Shown in pieces: positions 55,825 through 63,693 of a DNA stretch of 64,000 bases. Under the pieces are notes generated by a model. That model saw only the letters and a program-made list of their open reading frames with translations, was not told the DNA's origin and did no database searches. This DNA is from Lawsonibacter faecis (GTDB lineage: Bacteria > Bacillota > Clostridia > Oscillospirales > Oscillospiraceae): NCBI RefSeq assembly GCF_014287675.1, contig NZ_JACOPQ010000001.1, positions 1 to 64,000 of the forward strand, written 5' to 3'. How positions within the stretch are numbered: the stretch's first letter is position 1; the number at the start of each line of letters is the position of its first letter. A program made the position numbers and the translations under genes.

Positions 55825-56850
55825 ATGAAGCTCATTGAGACCGTCAACGCCGTGGGGCACGTCCTCTGCCACGACCTGACACGCATCGTCCCCGGCGTCA
55901 CCAAGGACGCCGCCTTCCGCAAGGGCCACATCGTCACCGAGGAGGACATCCCCATGCTCCTCTCCATGGGCAAGGAGCACCTCTATGTCTGGGAGAAGAC
56001 CGAGGGCGTCCTCCACGAGAACGAGGCCGCCGAGCGGCTGAGGGCCATCTGCCAGAACGCCAATATGTCCTCCACCCCCGTGAAGGAGGGGAAAATTGAG
56101 CTGATTGCGGATATCGACGGCCTCTTCCGGGTTGACGTGGCCCGGCTGAACGCCATCAACGCCCTGGACGAAGTCATGATCGCCACCCGCCATACCAATA
56201 CCACGGTACGTCGGGGCGACAAGCTGGCCGGAACCCGGGTCATCCCCCTGGTGGTGGACGAGGCCCGGGTCGCTGCGGCCGAGGCCGCCGCCGGAGAGAC
56301 GCCCCTGCTGGAGCTCCTCCCCTACCGCCGGAGGACCGCCGCCATCGTCACCACCGGCAACGAGGTCTTTTTGGGCCGCATTGAGGACGCTTTTACCCCC
56401 GTCCTCATCCAAAAGCTGGCCGCCTTCGGAGTGGAGGCGGTCTCCCAGGTCAAGGTCCCCGATGAGCGCGGGAAGATTGTCGCCGCCGTCTCTGCCGCCC
56501 GGGCGGCCGGCGCGGAGCTGATTCTCTGCACGGGCGGCATGAGCGTGGACCCTGACGACCAGACTCCCGGGGCCATCAAAGCCACCGGGGCGAGAATTGT
56601 CTCTTACGGCGCGCCCGTCCTCCCCGGCGCTATGTTCCTGCTGGGGTACTTCGAGGACGGCACCCCCATCATGGGACTGCCCGGCTGCGTCATGTACGCC
56701 AAGGCCACCGTCTTTGACCTGATTCTCCCCCGTGTGCTGGCCGATGTGGGCGTCACCAGGGCCGATCTGTCCGCCCTGGGCCACGGCGGACTGTGCCTGG
56801 GCTGCGGGGAGTGCCGCTATCCTGTCTGTCCCTTCGGAAAGGGGGACTGA
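55825..56850 (+). CDS. MoeA/MoaB-type molybdopterin-binding protein with C-terminal Cys cluster
   Basis: A 341-residue protein (MKLIETVNAVGHVLCHDLTR) with the MoCF-binding fold: AAIVTTGNEVFLGRIEDAF, LILCTGGMSVDPDDQTPGAI and PIMGLPGCVMYAKATVFDLI. It resembles the shorter MoeA-like molybdopterin-binding proteins of Clostridia and may insert Mo or W into molybdopterin. The end, CLGCGECRYPVCPFGKGD, has four cysteines (C-x2-C-x2-C-x4-C) that could bind a metal or Fe-S centre. ATG 55825 has AAAGGAAG upstream. It overlaps moaC by 1 nt. Confidence 0.88.
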   Translation: MKLIETVNAVGHVLCHDLTRIVPGVTKDAAFRKGHIVTEEDIPMLLSMGKEHLYVWEKTEGVLHENEAAERLRAICQNANMSSTPVKEGKIELIADIDGLFRVDVARLNAINALDEVMIATRHTNTTVRRGDKLAGTRVIPLVVDEARVAAAEAAAGETPLLELLPYRRRTAAIVTTGNEVFLGRIEDAFTPVLIQKLAAFGVEAVSQVKVPDERGKIVAAVSAARAAGAELILCTGGMSVDPDDQTPGAIKATGARIVSYGAPVLPGAMFLLGYFEDGTPIMGLPGCVMYAKATVFDLILPRVLADVGVTRADLSALGHGGLCLGCGECRYPVCPFGKGD

Positions 56851-57335
56851 TGATGGACGCGCCGAGATTCAACCACTTCGACGGCGAGGGCAACGCCATT
56901 ATGGTGGACGTGTCCTCCAAAGCCCCCACCCACCGGGAGGCCGTGGCCGCCGGGAAAATAAAGGTCTCCCGCCCCGTGCTGGACGCCATTACCGGCCACA
57001 CCGCCGCGAAGGGCGACGTGCTGGGCGTGGCCCGGGTGGCCGGCATTATGGGCACCAAGCGTACCAGCGACCTCATCCCCCTCTGCCACCCTCTCATGCT
57101 CTCCAACGCCAGGGTGGACTTCACCATCCTGGCGGAGGAGTGCGCCGTGGAGGCCCGCTGCACCGTCAAGCTGGACGGCAAAACCGGTGTGGAGATGGAG
57201 GCCCTCACCGGCGTGACGGTGGCTCTGCTGACCATCTACGACATGTGCAAGGCCATCGACAAGTCCATGGAACTCACCGGCATTCACCTGCTCCACAAGG
57301 AGGGCGGCAAGTCGGGGGTATACGACCATGACTAA
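56850..57335 (+). CDS. moaC: Cyclic pyranopterin monophosphate synthase MoaC
   Basis: A 161-residue MoaC that acts after MoaA in forming precursor Z (cPMP). It has HFDGEGNAIMVDVSSKAPTH, GTKRTSDLIPLCHPLMLS (conserved LCHPL) and GVEMEALTGVTVALLTIYDM, CKAIDK. The start is one of two consecutive ATGs (56850 or 56853) overlapping the previous TGA. It overlaps mobB by 8 nt. Confidence 0.96.
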   Translation: MMDAPRFNHFDGEGNAIMVDVSSKAPTHREAVAAGKIKVSRPVLDAITGHTAAKGDVLGVARVAGIMGTKRTSDLIPLCHPLMLSNARVDFTILAEECAVEARCTVKLDGKTGVEMEALTGVTVALLTIYDMCKAIDKSMELTGIHLLHKEGGKSGVYDHD

Positions 57336-57828
57336 GCCCGCCGTAGTGGCCGTCAGCGGCGTGAAAAACTCAGGCAAAACCTGGCTTATCGCCGCCATGC
57401 TCCCCTATCTGAACGCCGCCGGGGTGCGCACGGCGGTCATCAAGCACGACGGCCACAGCTTCGACGCCGATACCCCCGGCACAGACACCGCCCGCCATCT
57501 CTCCGCCGGGGCCTGCGGCACCGCCGTCTTCGACGGGGAAAAGTTTCAGTTGGTCCGGCCCGCAGCGGTCAGCGAGGTGGATTTGATTCCCCTTTTCCCC
57601 GATGCGGATTTAATTCTGCTGGAGGGCTTTAAGCACTCGGCCTGGCCCAAGCTGGAGCTGGTGCGCAGGGGCAACTCGGGCCGCTCCGTCTGCGAAGCGC
57701 GCACCCTGCTGGCCCTGGTCACGGACCTGGACATTCTTCCCGACGACGTGCCCCGGATTCCCTTCGGAGACGCCGAGGCAGCCGCGCGGGTGATTTTGGA
57801 TTATCTGCAGAGGAGGGAGCAGTCATGA
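57328..57828 (+). CDS. mobB: Molybdopterin-guanine dinucleotide synthesis protein MobB
   Basis: A 166-residue P-loop GTP-binding protein (VVAVSGVKNSGKTWLIAAML, Walker A GVKNSGKT). TAVIKHDGHSFDADTPGTDT and LILLEGFKHSAWPKLELVR are typical MobB motifs. It assists attachment of a nucleotide to molybdopterin. No mobA is in the window. It overlaps both neighbours, so it is embedded in the operon. Confidence 0.93.
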   Translation: MTKPAVVAVSGVKNSGKTWLIAAMLPYLNAAGVRTAVIKHDGHSFDADTPGTDTARHLSAGACGTAVFDGEKFQLVRPAAVSEVDLIPLFPDADLILLEGFKHSAWPKLELVRRGNSGRSVCEARTLLALVTDLDILPDDVPRIPFGDAEAAARVILDYLQRREQS

Positions 57829-58799
57829 CCGACGGCCAGGGCAGGAGCATCGACTACCTGCGCATCTCCATCACCGACCGCTGCAACCTCCGCTGCGTCT
57901 ACTGTATGCCCGCCGAGGGGGTGGAGTGGGTCCCCCACGCGTCCATTCTCTCCTATGAGGAGATCGTCCGGCTGACCCGGCTCTTCGCCTCCCTGGGGGT
58001 CCGCCGTATTCGTCTCACCGGGGGCGAGCCCCTGGTGAGACGGGGGCTGGACGACCTGATCCGGGAGCTGAAGGCCATACCCGGCATTGAGACGGTTATG
58101 GTCACCACCAACGGCACCCTGTTGAGGGAGCAGCTCCCCGGCCTCATGTCCGCCGGCCTGGACGGGGTGAACATCAGCCTGGACACCCTGGACCCCGTCC
58201 AGTTCGCCGCCATTGCCCGGCGCAGCGGTCTCTCCTCCGCTCTCGCGGGGCTGAACGCGGCGCTTGACACCCCCGGCCTGACAGTCAAGCTCAACTGCGT
58301 CCCCACCCTGGAAAACGCCTCCCAGTGGGTCCCCCTGGCCGAGCTGGCCCGGAACCGCCCCCTGGCGGTGCGCTTCATTGAGCTGATGCCCATCGGCCTG
58401 GGCGGCGGTATGCCCGGCATCTCCGAGGCGGATCTGCGCGCCTGGCTGGAGGAGGCCCTCGGGCCCCTGGCCCCCTGCGAGGGGGACAAGGGCGGCGGCC
58501 CCTGCCGGTACTTCCGCCCGGCGGGCTTTCGGGGGAAAATCGGCTTCATCAGCGCCATGACCCACCAGTTCTGCTCCACCTGCAACCGGGTGCGCCTCAC
58601 CGCCACCGGCTTTCTCAAAACCTGTCTCCAGTACGACGCGGGGGTGGAGCTGCGGCCCCTCCTCTCCTCCGGCGCGGACGACGCCGAGCTGCTCCGGGTC
58701 ATGGAGGGCGCCATTTTGAATAAACCCCTCCGGCACCACTTCGGCGCCTCCTCCCAGAGCCGGGACGAGCGCCGCACGATGAATCAAATTGGGGGTTAG
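57825..58799 (+). CDS. moaA: GTP 3',8-cyclase MoaA (radical SAM)
   Basis: A 324-residue radical SAM enzyme that starts Moco synthesis from GTP. The N-terminal cluster is C20-x3-C24-x2-C27 (TDRCNLRCVYCMPAEGV). The SAM-binding GGEPL follows in RLTGGEPLVR. The C-terminal cluster lies in FCSTCNRVRLTATGFLKTC. It ends in the double glycine (QIGG) needed for activity. It overlaps mobB by 4 nt. Confidence 0.97.
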   Translation: MTDGQGRSIDYLRISITDRCNLRCVYCMPAEGVEWVPHASILSYEEIVRLTRLFASLGVRRIRLTGGEPLVRRGLDDLIRELKAIPGIETVMVTTNGTLLREQLPGLMSAGLDGVNISLDTLDPVQFAAIARRSGLSSALAGLNAALDTPGLTVKLNCVPTLENASQWVPLAELARNRPLAVRFIELMPIGLGGGMPGISEADLRAWLEEALGPLAPCEGDKGGGPCRYFRPAGFRGKIGFISAMTHQFCSTCNRVRLTATGFLKTCLQYDAGVELRPLLSSGADDAELLRVMEGAILNKPLRHHFGASSQSRDERRTMNQIGG

Positions 58800-58868
58800 G
58801 CGCGGCGTCCCCTTGCTTCCCATGCATTCTGCCAGCCCCTAAAAACTTTAAAAACGAGGTCGATACTC

Positions 58869-59789
58869 ATGGGTAAAGTCATCGCAGTCTGTATCAGCGA
58901 GAAAAAGGGCACCCAAAAGCACGCGGTGCCCTCCGCCAAATTCCTGCCCGACTGGGGCATTGAGAACGACGCCCACGCGGGCAAGTGGCACCGCCAGGTC
59001 TCCCTCCTCTCCCACGACAAGGTGGAGGCCTTCCGCGCCCGGGGGGCTGAGGTGGCCTCCGGCGCCTTTGGCGAAAATCTGGTGGTGGAGGGCATCGACT
59101 TTGCCGCCCTGCCCATCGGCACCCGCTTCCAGTGCAATGACGTGCTGCTGGAGCTGACGCAAATCGGCAAGGAGTGCCACAGCCACTGTGAGATTTTTAA
59201 AAAGATGGGCGAGTGCATCATGCCCACCCAGGGCGTGTTTACCCGTGTGCTGCAGGGCGGCGAGATCTCCGAGGGGGACGAGCTGGTCATTCTCCCCCCC
59301 GCCCTCCGCGCGGCGGTGGTCACCGCCAGCGACTCCGGCTATGTCGGGGCGCGGGAGGACCTCTCAACCCCCGCCGCCGTGGAGCTCCTGGAGAAGGCGG
59401 GCTACCGCGTCGTCCACACCGTCATTCTCCCCGACGACCGCGCCATGCTGGGCGCCGAGCTCAAGCGCCTGTGCGACGGCGACCTGGCCGACCTCATTGT
59501 CACCACCGGCGGCACCGGCTTCTCCCGCACCGACTGCACCCCCGAGGCCACCATGGACGTGGTGGAGCGGCCTACTCCCGGCATCTCCGAGGCCATGCGG
59601 CTGAACAGCATGAAGATTACCCCCCGGGCCATGCTCAGCCGGGCCGCGGCGGGCATCCGCCGCCAGGCCCTCATCGTCAACCTCCCCGGCAGCCCCAAGG
59701 CCGTCCGGGAGTGCCTGGAGTACATCCTTCCCCCCCTCTCCCACGGCATGGACATTTTAAAGGGCACCACGGGCAACTGCGCCCGATGA
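58869..59789 (+). CDS. MOSC domain fused to MogA-type molybdopterin adenylyltransferase
   Basis: A 306-residue fusion. Residues about 1-140 are a MOSC domain (DAHAGKWHRQVSLLSHDKVE, GAFGENLVVEGIDFAALP, IGKECHSHCEIF with the candidate cysteine). Residues about 145-306 are a MogA/MoaB domain (VVTASDSGYVGAREDLSTP, LIVTTGGTGFSRTDCTPEAT, NLPGSPKAVRECLEYILPP). MogA adenylates molybdopterin before Mo insertion. The fused MOSC part may deliver sulfur or metal. This architecture recurs in anaerobes. It lies 69 bp after moaA. Confidence 0.93.
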   Translation: MGKVIAVCISEKKGTQKHAVPSAKFLPDWGIENDAHAGKWHRQVSLLSHDKVEAFRARGAEVASGAFGENLVVEGIDFAALPIGTRFQCNDVLLELTQIGKECHSHCEIFKKMGECIMPTQGVFTRVLQGGEISEGDELVILPPALRAAVVTASDSGYVGAREDLSTPAAVELLEKAGYRVVHTVILPDDRAMLGAELKRLCDGDLADLIVTTGGTGFSRTDCTPEATMDVVERPTPGISEAMRLNSMKITPRAMLSRAAAGIRRQALIVNLPGSPKAVRECLEYILPPLSHGMDILKGTTGNCAR

Positions 59790-59832
59790 GCTAATACGCA
59801 CATAAAGGAGGACGGCACGCATCCCCGCTTCG

Positions 59833-59890
59833 AGCCTGACCCGCCTAAGGCGGTTGCGCTATGGTGACAGGCCGCGCACATTCTTGTGCA
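59833..59890 (+). promoter_or_regulatory. Structured intergenic RNA candidate before modA
   Basis: In the 157-bp gap, GCCTG closes with CAGGC around a CCGCC / GGCGG hairpin, followed by a GCACA / TTGTGC stem. An AAGGAGG-like site at about 59806 without a following gene precedes it. There is no T-run, and no known riboswitch family was recognised. It might process the mRNA or control modABC separately from the Moco genes. Confidence 0.35.
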
Positions 59891-59946
59891 AAGGGCCATT
59901 TTGGAAACGAGATGACCTACCGAATTTGTAAAGGAGCAATCAAAAC

Positions 59947-60840
59947 ATGAAAAAGGCACTCTCTCTGTCTCTTGCACTGGCCCTGGTGTTCTCTCTGACC
60001 GGCTGTGCCGGCCAGCCCTCCGGCGGCGACACGACCACCCCCTCCCCCAGCGCCCCCGTGGTCTCCCCCTCCGCCGCTCCCACACCCGATGCCGAGCCGG
60101 TGGAGCTCATCGTCTTCGCCGCCGCCTCCATGACCGAGACCTTGAACGAAATCGCCAAAAAATATCAGGAGGTCGCGCCCAACGTGACCCTGGTCTACAA
60201 TTTTGACTCCTCCGGCACCCTCAAGACGCAGATTCAGGAGGGGGCCGACTGCGATCTCTTTATCTCCGCCGCCCAGAAGCAGATGAACCAGCTCGACTCC
60301 TCCAGGGACGCCGACGGCGGCAATGCCGAGGGCCTGGACTTTGTGCTCCAGGGCACCCGCGTGAATCTGGTGGAGAACAAGGTCGTCCTGGTGGCCCCCG
60401 AGGGCAATCCCGCGGGCGTGGCCGCCTTCGACGACGCGGCCACCGACAAGGTGAAGCTCATCGCCCTTGGAAACTCCGACGTGCCCGTGGGCCAGTACTC
60501 TGAGGAGATTTTCACCAACCTGGGCGTATGGGATCAGCTCAACGCCGACCGGAAGATCACCTTCGGCACCAACGTGAAGGAGGTCACCTCCCAGGTGGCG
60601 GCCGCCGCGGTGGACTGCGGCGTCATCTACGCCACCGACGCCTTCTCCGCCATTGCGAACGGGGACCGGATGGAGATTGTCACCGAGGCCCCCGAGGGCA
60701 GCCACAAGCAGGTCGTCTACCCCGCCGCCGTGCTGAACGTCACAAAGCACGAGGCGGAGGCCAAGGCGTTTCTGGAGTATCTGCAAAGCGACGCGTGCTC
60801 CGCCGTCTTCCAGTCCGTGGGCTTCAGCATCCCAGGCTGA
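59947..60840 (+). CDS. modA: Molybdate ABC transporter substrate-binding lipoprotein ModA
   Basis: A 297-residue lipoprotein with signal MKKALSLSLALALVFSLTGC and lipobox LTGC (Cys20). A Pro/Ser-rich linker is followed by the ModA domain (VFAAASMTETLNEIAKKYQE, FDSSGTLKTQIQEGADCDLF, ISAAQKQMNQL). It captures molybdate or tungstate outside the cell. The Moco context supports molybdate, but tungstate cannot be excluded. It ends 56 bp before modB. Confidence 0.93.
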   Translation: MKKALSLSLALALVFSLTGCAGQPSGGDTTTPSPSAPVVSPSAAPTPDAEPVELIVFAAASMTETLNEIAKKYQEVAPNVTLVYNFDSSGTLKTQIQEGADCDLFISAAQKQMNQLDSSRDADGGNAEGLDFVLQGTRVNLVENKVVLVAPEGNPAGVAAFDDAATDKVKLIALGNSDVPVGQYSEEIFTNLGVWDQLNADRKITFGTNVKEVTSQVAAAAVDCGVIYATDAFSAIANGDRMEIVTEAPEGSHKQVVYPAAVLNVTKHEAEAKAFLEYLQSDACSAVFQSVGFSIPG

Positions 60841-60896
60841 GGGCGGGCGTCCCCATCTCCCACTGATAACCTATTCCAACAAAGGGGGTCTGTCCT

Positions 60897-61586
60897 ATCG
60901 ACTGGTTCCCGCTCTATAACTCCCTGCGCATCGCCCTGATCTCCACGGTCTTCACCTTTTTTCTGGGTATCTTCGCGGCCTGGTGCGTGGCGAAGCTCCC
61001 CAGCGGCCTCAAGGGTCTGCTGGACTGCGTCCTCACCCTGCCGCTGGTGCTCCCCCCCACGGTGGTGGGCTTCTTCCTTCTGAAGCTCCTGGGCCCCAAG
61101 GGGCCGGTGGGCCAGCTCATCACGGCCTGGTGGGATACCAAGCTCACCATGACCTGGCAAGCCTCCATCCTCGCGGTCACCATCGTCACCTTCCCCCTCA
61201 TGTACCGGACGGTCCGCGGGGCCTTTGAATCCTTTGACAAGAACCTCCTCTACGCCGGCAAGACCCTGGGCCGCTCCAACGCCTGGGTCTTCTGGCGGGT
61301 GCTGATGCCCGGCTGCAGGCAGGGCCTGATGGCGGGCACCGTCCTGGCCTTCGCCCGTGGCCTGGGGGAGTACGGCGCGACGAGCATGGTCTCCGGCTAC
61401 ACGCCCGGCCGCACCGCCACCATCTCCACCACCGTCTACCAGCTCTGGCGGGAGGGGAACGACGCCCTGGCCTACCAGTGGGTGGGCGTCAATCTGCTCA
61501 TCTCCTTCGCCGTGCTCCTGGCCATCAATCTGCTGGAGCGGCGGGAGAAGACCGTGAAGTGGCCCGCCGGGTCGCCGGAGGTGTAG
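60897..61586 (+). CDS. modB: Molybdate ABC transporter permease ModB, apparent ATC start
   Basis: The conserved N-terminus of ModB reads IDWFPLYNSLRIALISTVFT from 60897, where relatives have Met-Asp-Trp. The codon is ATC, 8 nt after AAAGGGGG. No ATG, GTG or TTG lies in frame between the stop at 60867 and the GTG at 60987. Starting at that GTG would delete the first membrane helix. From ATC the protein has 229 residues and about five to six helices. It includes the ABC-coupling loop GKTLGRSNAWVFWRVLMPGC and LAFARGLGEYGATSMVSG. It is either a rare start codon or a damaged one. Confidence 0.85.
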   Translation: MDWFPLYNSLRIALISTVFTFFLGIFAAWCVAKLPSGLKGLLDCVLTLPLVLPPTVVGFFLLKLLGPKGPVGQLITAWWDTKLTMTWQASILAVTIVTFPLMYRTVRGAFESFDKNLLYAGKTLGRSNAWVFWRVLMPGCRQGLMAGTVLAFARGLGEYGATSMVSGYTPGRTATISTTVYQLWREGNDALAYQWVGVNLLISFAVLLAINLLERREKTVKWPAGSPEV

Positions 61587-61588
61587 CC

Positions 61589-62641
61589 GTGCTGGAAGTG
61601 GATATTCGCAAGGATTTCGGCAAATTCAAGCTCAACGTCTCCTTCTCCGCCGACCGGGGCATCACCGGGCTTCTGGGGGCCTCGGGCTGCGGCAAGAGCA
61701 TGACCCTCAAGTGCGTCGCGGGCATCGTCACGCCCGATGCGGGGCGCATCGTCCTGGACGGGCGGGTCCTCTTCGACAGCGGGAAGCGTGTGGACCTCTC
61801 CCCCCAGGAGCGGCGGGTGGGCTATCTCTTCCAGAACTACGCCCTCTTCCCCAATATGACGGTGGCCCAGAACATTGCCGCCGGGGTCCGGGGCCGGGAC
61901 AGGGCGAGGCGCGAGGCGATGGTGGCGGATATGGTCAAGTCCTTCTATCTGGAGGATTTGGAGCGCAAATACCCCCGCCAGCTCTCCGGCGGACAACAGC
62001 AGCGGGTGGCCCTGGCCCGCATCCTGGCAAGCGAGCCTCACGCTCTCCTCCTGGACGAGCCCTTCTCCGCGCTGGACAGCTATCTCCGCTGGCAGGTGGA
62101 GCTGGAGCTGGGGGAGCTGCTCTCTCCCTTCCCCGGCCCGGTGCTTTTTGTCACCCACAGCCGGGACGAAGTCTACCGCATGTGCGAAAACGTCTGCGTG
62201 CTGGACCACGGCCGATCCCAGCCGGAACAGGACGTCCATACTCTCTTTGATTCCCCCGCTACCGTCTCCTCCTGCCTCCTCACCGGCTGCAAGAATCTCT
62301 CGCGGGCCGTTCCCGGCCCGGACGGCCGGGTGGCGTGCACGGACTGGGGCGTAAGCCTGGACCCCGGCAGGGACATTCCCGAGGGGACGACCCATGTGGG
62401 CGTGCGCTCCCACTACCTGCGCCCAGTGGAGGCTCCCGGGGAGAACACCATCCCCTGCACGGTGGAGCGGGTCATCGACGACGTGTTTTCCACCGTGGTC
62501 CTCCTCTCCACCCCCGGCGGCGGCGAAGGATACTCCCGCCTCCGCCTGGAGCTTCCCAAGGAGGCCTGGGCCGCCCTGTCCTCCCGGGACTCCCTCTGCC
62601 TCCAAATCCGCCCCGAGGATTTGCTGCTCCTGAAAGATTGA
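61589..62641 (+). CDS. modC: Molybdate ABC transporter ATPase ModC
   Basis: A 350-residue ATPase from a GTG at 61589, with GGAGGTG upstream and 2 nt after the modB stop. Walker A is GASGCGKSM, signature QLSGGQQQR, Walker B LLLDEPFSALD and switch His in FVTHSRDE. A C-terminal domain (about 240-350, VGVRSHYLRPVEA) resembles the TOBE/MOP region that senses molybdate. It energises ModAB. Confidence 0.93.
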   Translation: MLEVDIRKDFGKFKLNVSFSADRGITGLLGASGCGKSMTLKCVAGIVTPDAGRIVLDGRVLFDSGKRVDLSPQERRVGYLFQNYALFPNMTVAQNIAAGVRGRDRARREAMVADMVKSFYLEDLERKYPRQLSGGQQQRVALARILASEPHALLLDEPFSALDSYLRWQVELELGELLSPFPGPVLFVTHSRDEVYRMCENVCVLDHGRSQPEQDVHTLFDSPATVSSCLLTGCKNLSRAVPGPDGRVACTDWGVSLDPGRDIPEGTTHVGVRSHYLRPVEAPGENTIPCTVERVIDDVFSTVVLLSTPGGGEGYSRLRLELPKEAWAALSSRDSLCLQIRPEDLLLLKD

Positions 62642-62647
62642 ATCAAG

Positions 62648-62672
62648 GCCCTGCCTCTCACGAGGCAGGGCC
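62648..62672 (+). terminator. Terminator of the Moco/modABC operon
   Basis: GGCCCTGCCTC and GAGGCAGGGCC pair perfectly around TCAC, 6 bp after the modC stop, followed by TTCCCG. Confidence 0.8.
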
Positions 62673-62677
62673 TTCCC

Positions 62678-62732
62678 GCTTGTCAAAGAAGCCCATCGGA
62701 GCTTCTTTGACAAGCGGCATGACGGATGGGGC
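62678..62732. repeat. Copy 4 of the palindromic intergenic repeat (inverted)
   Basis: GCTTGTCAAAGAAGC (62678-62692) pairs with GCTTCTTTGACAAGC (62701-62715), then GCATGACGGATGGGGC (62717-62732). This is the reverse complement of the order seen near 38.9 and 44.65 kb. No gene was seen in the remaining 190 bp before the response regulator. Confidence 0.85.
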
Positions 62733-62925
62733 CGGGGTTCTTGGGGGCATGGCGGCGGGCGCGGCAATCACCCCGGCGGCTATACCTTCTCCCCGAAATC
62801 TATTTGCCAACCGCCGCTCAAATAGGGTAGAATAGGGAAAGAGCCGCATCTTAAAGGCTTCTTAAGGATTTCCCCCGTTGCGATTTAAACTTCCCCGGTT
62901 ATGATACTGATATGAGGTGAATGCG

Positions 62926-63621
62926 TTGTACAACATTCTCATCTGCGACGATGACCGCGACATCGTCTCCGCACTGGACATCTACCTGACCAGCGAGGGC
63001 TACCGCACCTTCAAGGCTTTCGACGGCACCGAGGTGCTCACTCTGGTGGAGCGGGAGGATATCCACCTGATTCTGATGGACATCATGATGCCCGGCCTGG
63101 ACGGCATCCGCACCACGGCAAAGCTGCGGGAGAAGTGCAATATCCCCATCATCCTTCTCACCGCCAAGAGCGAGGACTCGGACAAGGTGCTGGGCCTCAA
63201 CATCGGGGCCGACGACTATATCACCAAGCCTTTCAATCCCATCGAGGTCATCGCCCGGGTGAAATCCCAGCTCCGGCGGTACACCACCCTGGGCGGGCGC
63301 GGGGTTCAGGAGGAGACCAGCCTCCTGCGCAACGGCGGCATCACCATGGACGACGCCGCCAAGTCGGTCACGGTGGACGGCGAGAGCGTGTCCCTCACCC
63401 CCATTGAGTACAACATCCTCAAGCTGCTCATTTCCAACCCCGGCCGGGTTTTCTCTACCGGACAGATCTACGAGCAGGTGTGGAACGACCCCTCCCTGGG
63501 CTCAGAGAACACTGTGGCGGTCCATATCCGCCACCTGCGGGAGAAGATTGAGATTGACCCCGCCAATCCCCGCTACCTCAAGGTAGTCTGGGGCTTGGGC
63601 TATAAGATGGAAAAGCTGTAA
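62926..63621 (+). CDS. OmpR/PhoB-type response regulator
   Basis: A 231-residue two-component regulator. The receiver domain starts MYNILICDDDRDIVSALDIY, with acidic pocket D8-D9 and phospho-acceptor D52 in LILMDIMMPG; K is present in FNPIE-preceding ITKPF. The C-terminal winged helix includes SLTPIEYNILKLLISNPGRV and the VAVHIRHLREKIE recognition helix. The TTG at 62926 has GAGGTG about 8 nt upstream and gives the family N-terminus; the GTG at 62917 is an alternative. It pairs with the sensor kinase that follows. Confidence 0.93.
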   Translation: MYNILICDDDRDIVSALDIYLTSEGYRTFKAFDGTEVLTLVEREDIHLILMDIMMPGLDGIRTTAKLREKCNIPIILLTAKSEDSDKVLGLNIGADDYITKPFNPIEVIARVKSQLRRYTTLGGRGVQEETSLLRNGGITMDDAAKSVTVDGESVSLTPIEYNILKLLISNPGRVFSTGQIYEQVWNDPSLGSENTVAVHIRHLREKIEIDPANPRYLKVVWGLGYKMEKL

Positions 63622-63693
63622 GAGACGGATCGCCGCGTCACGGCCTGCGCCGGCCGGGGAATCCGCCCTGAACCCCTTCTAGGAGTGATTCCC

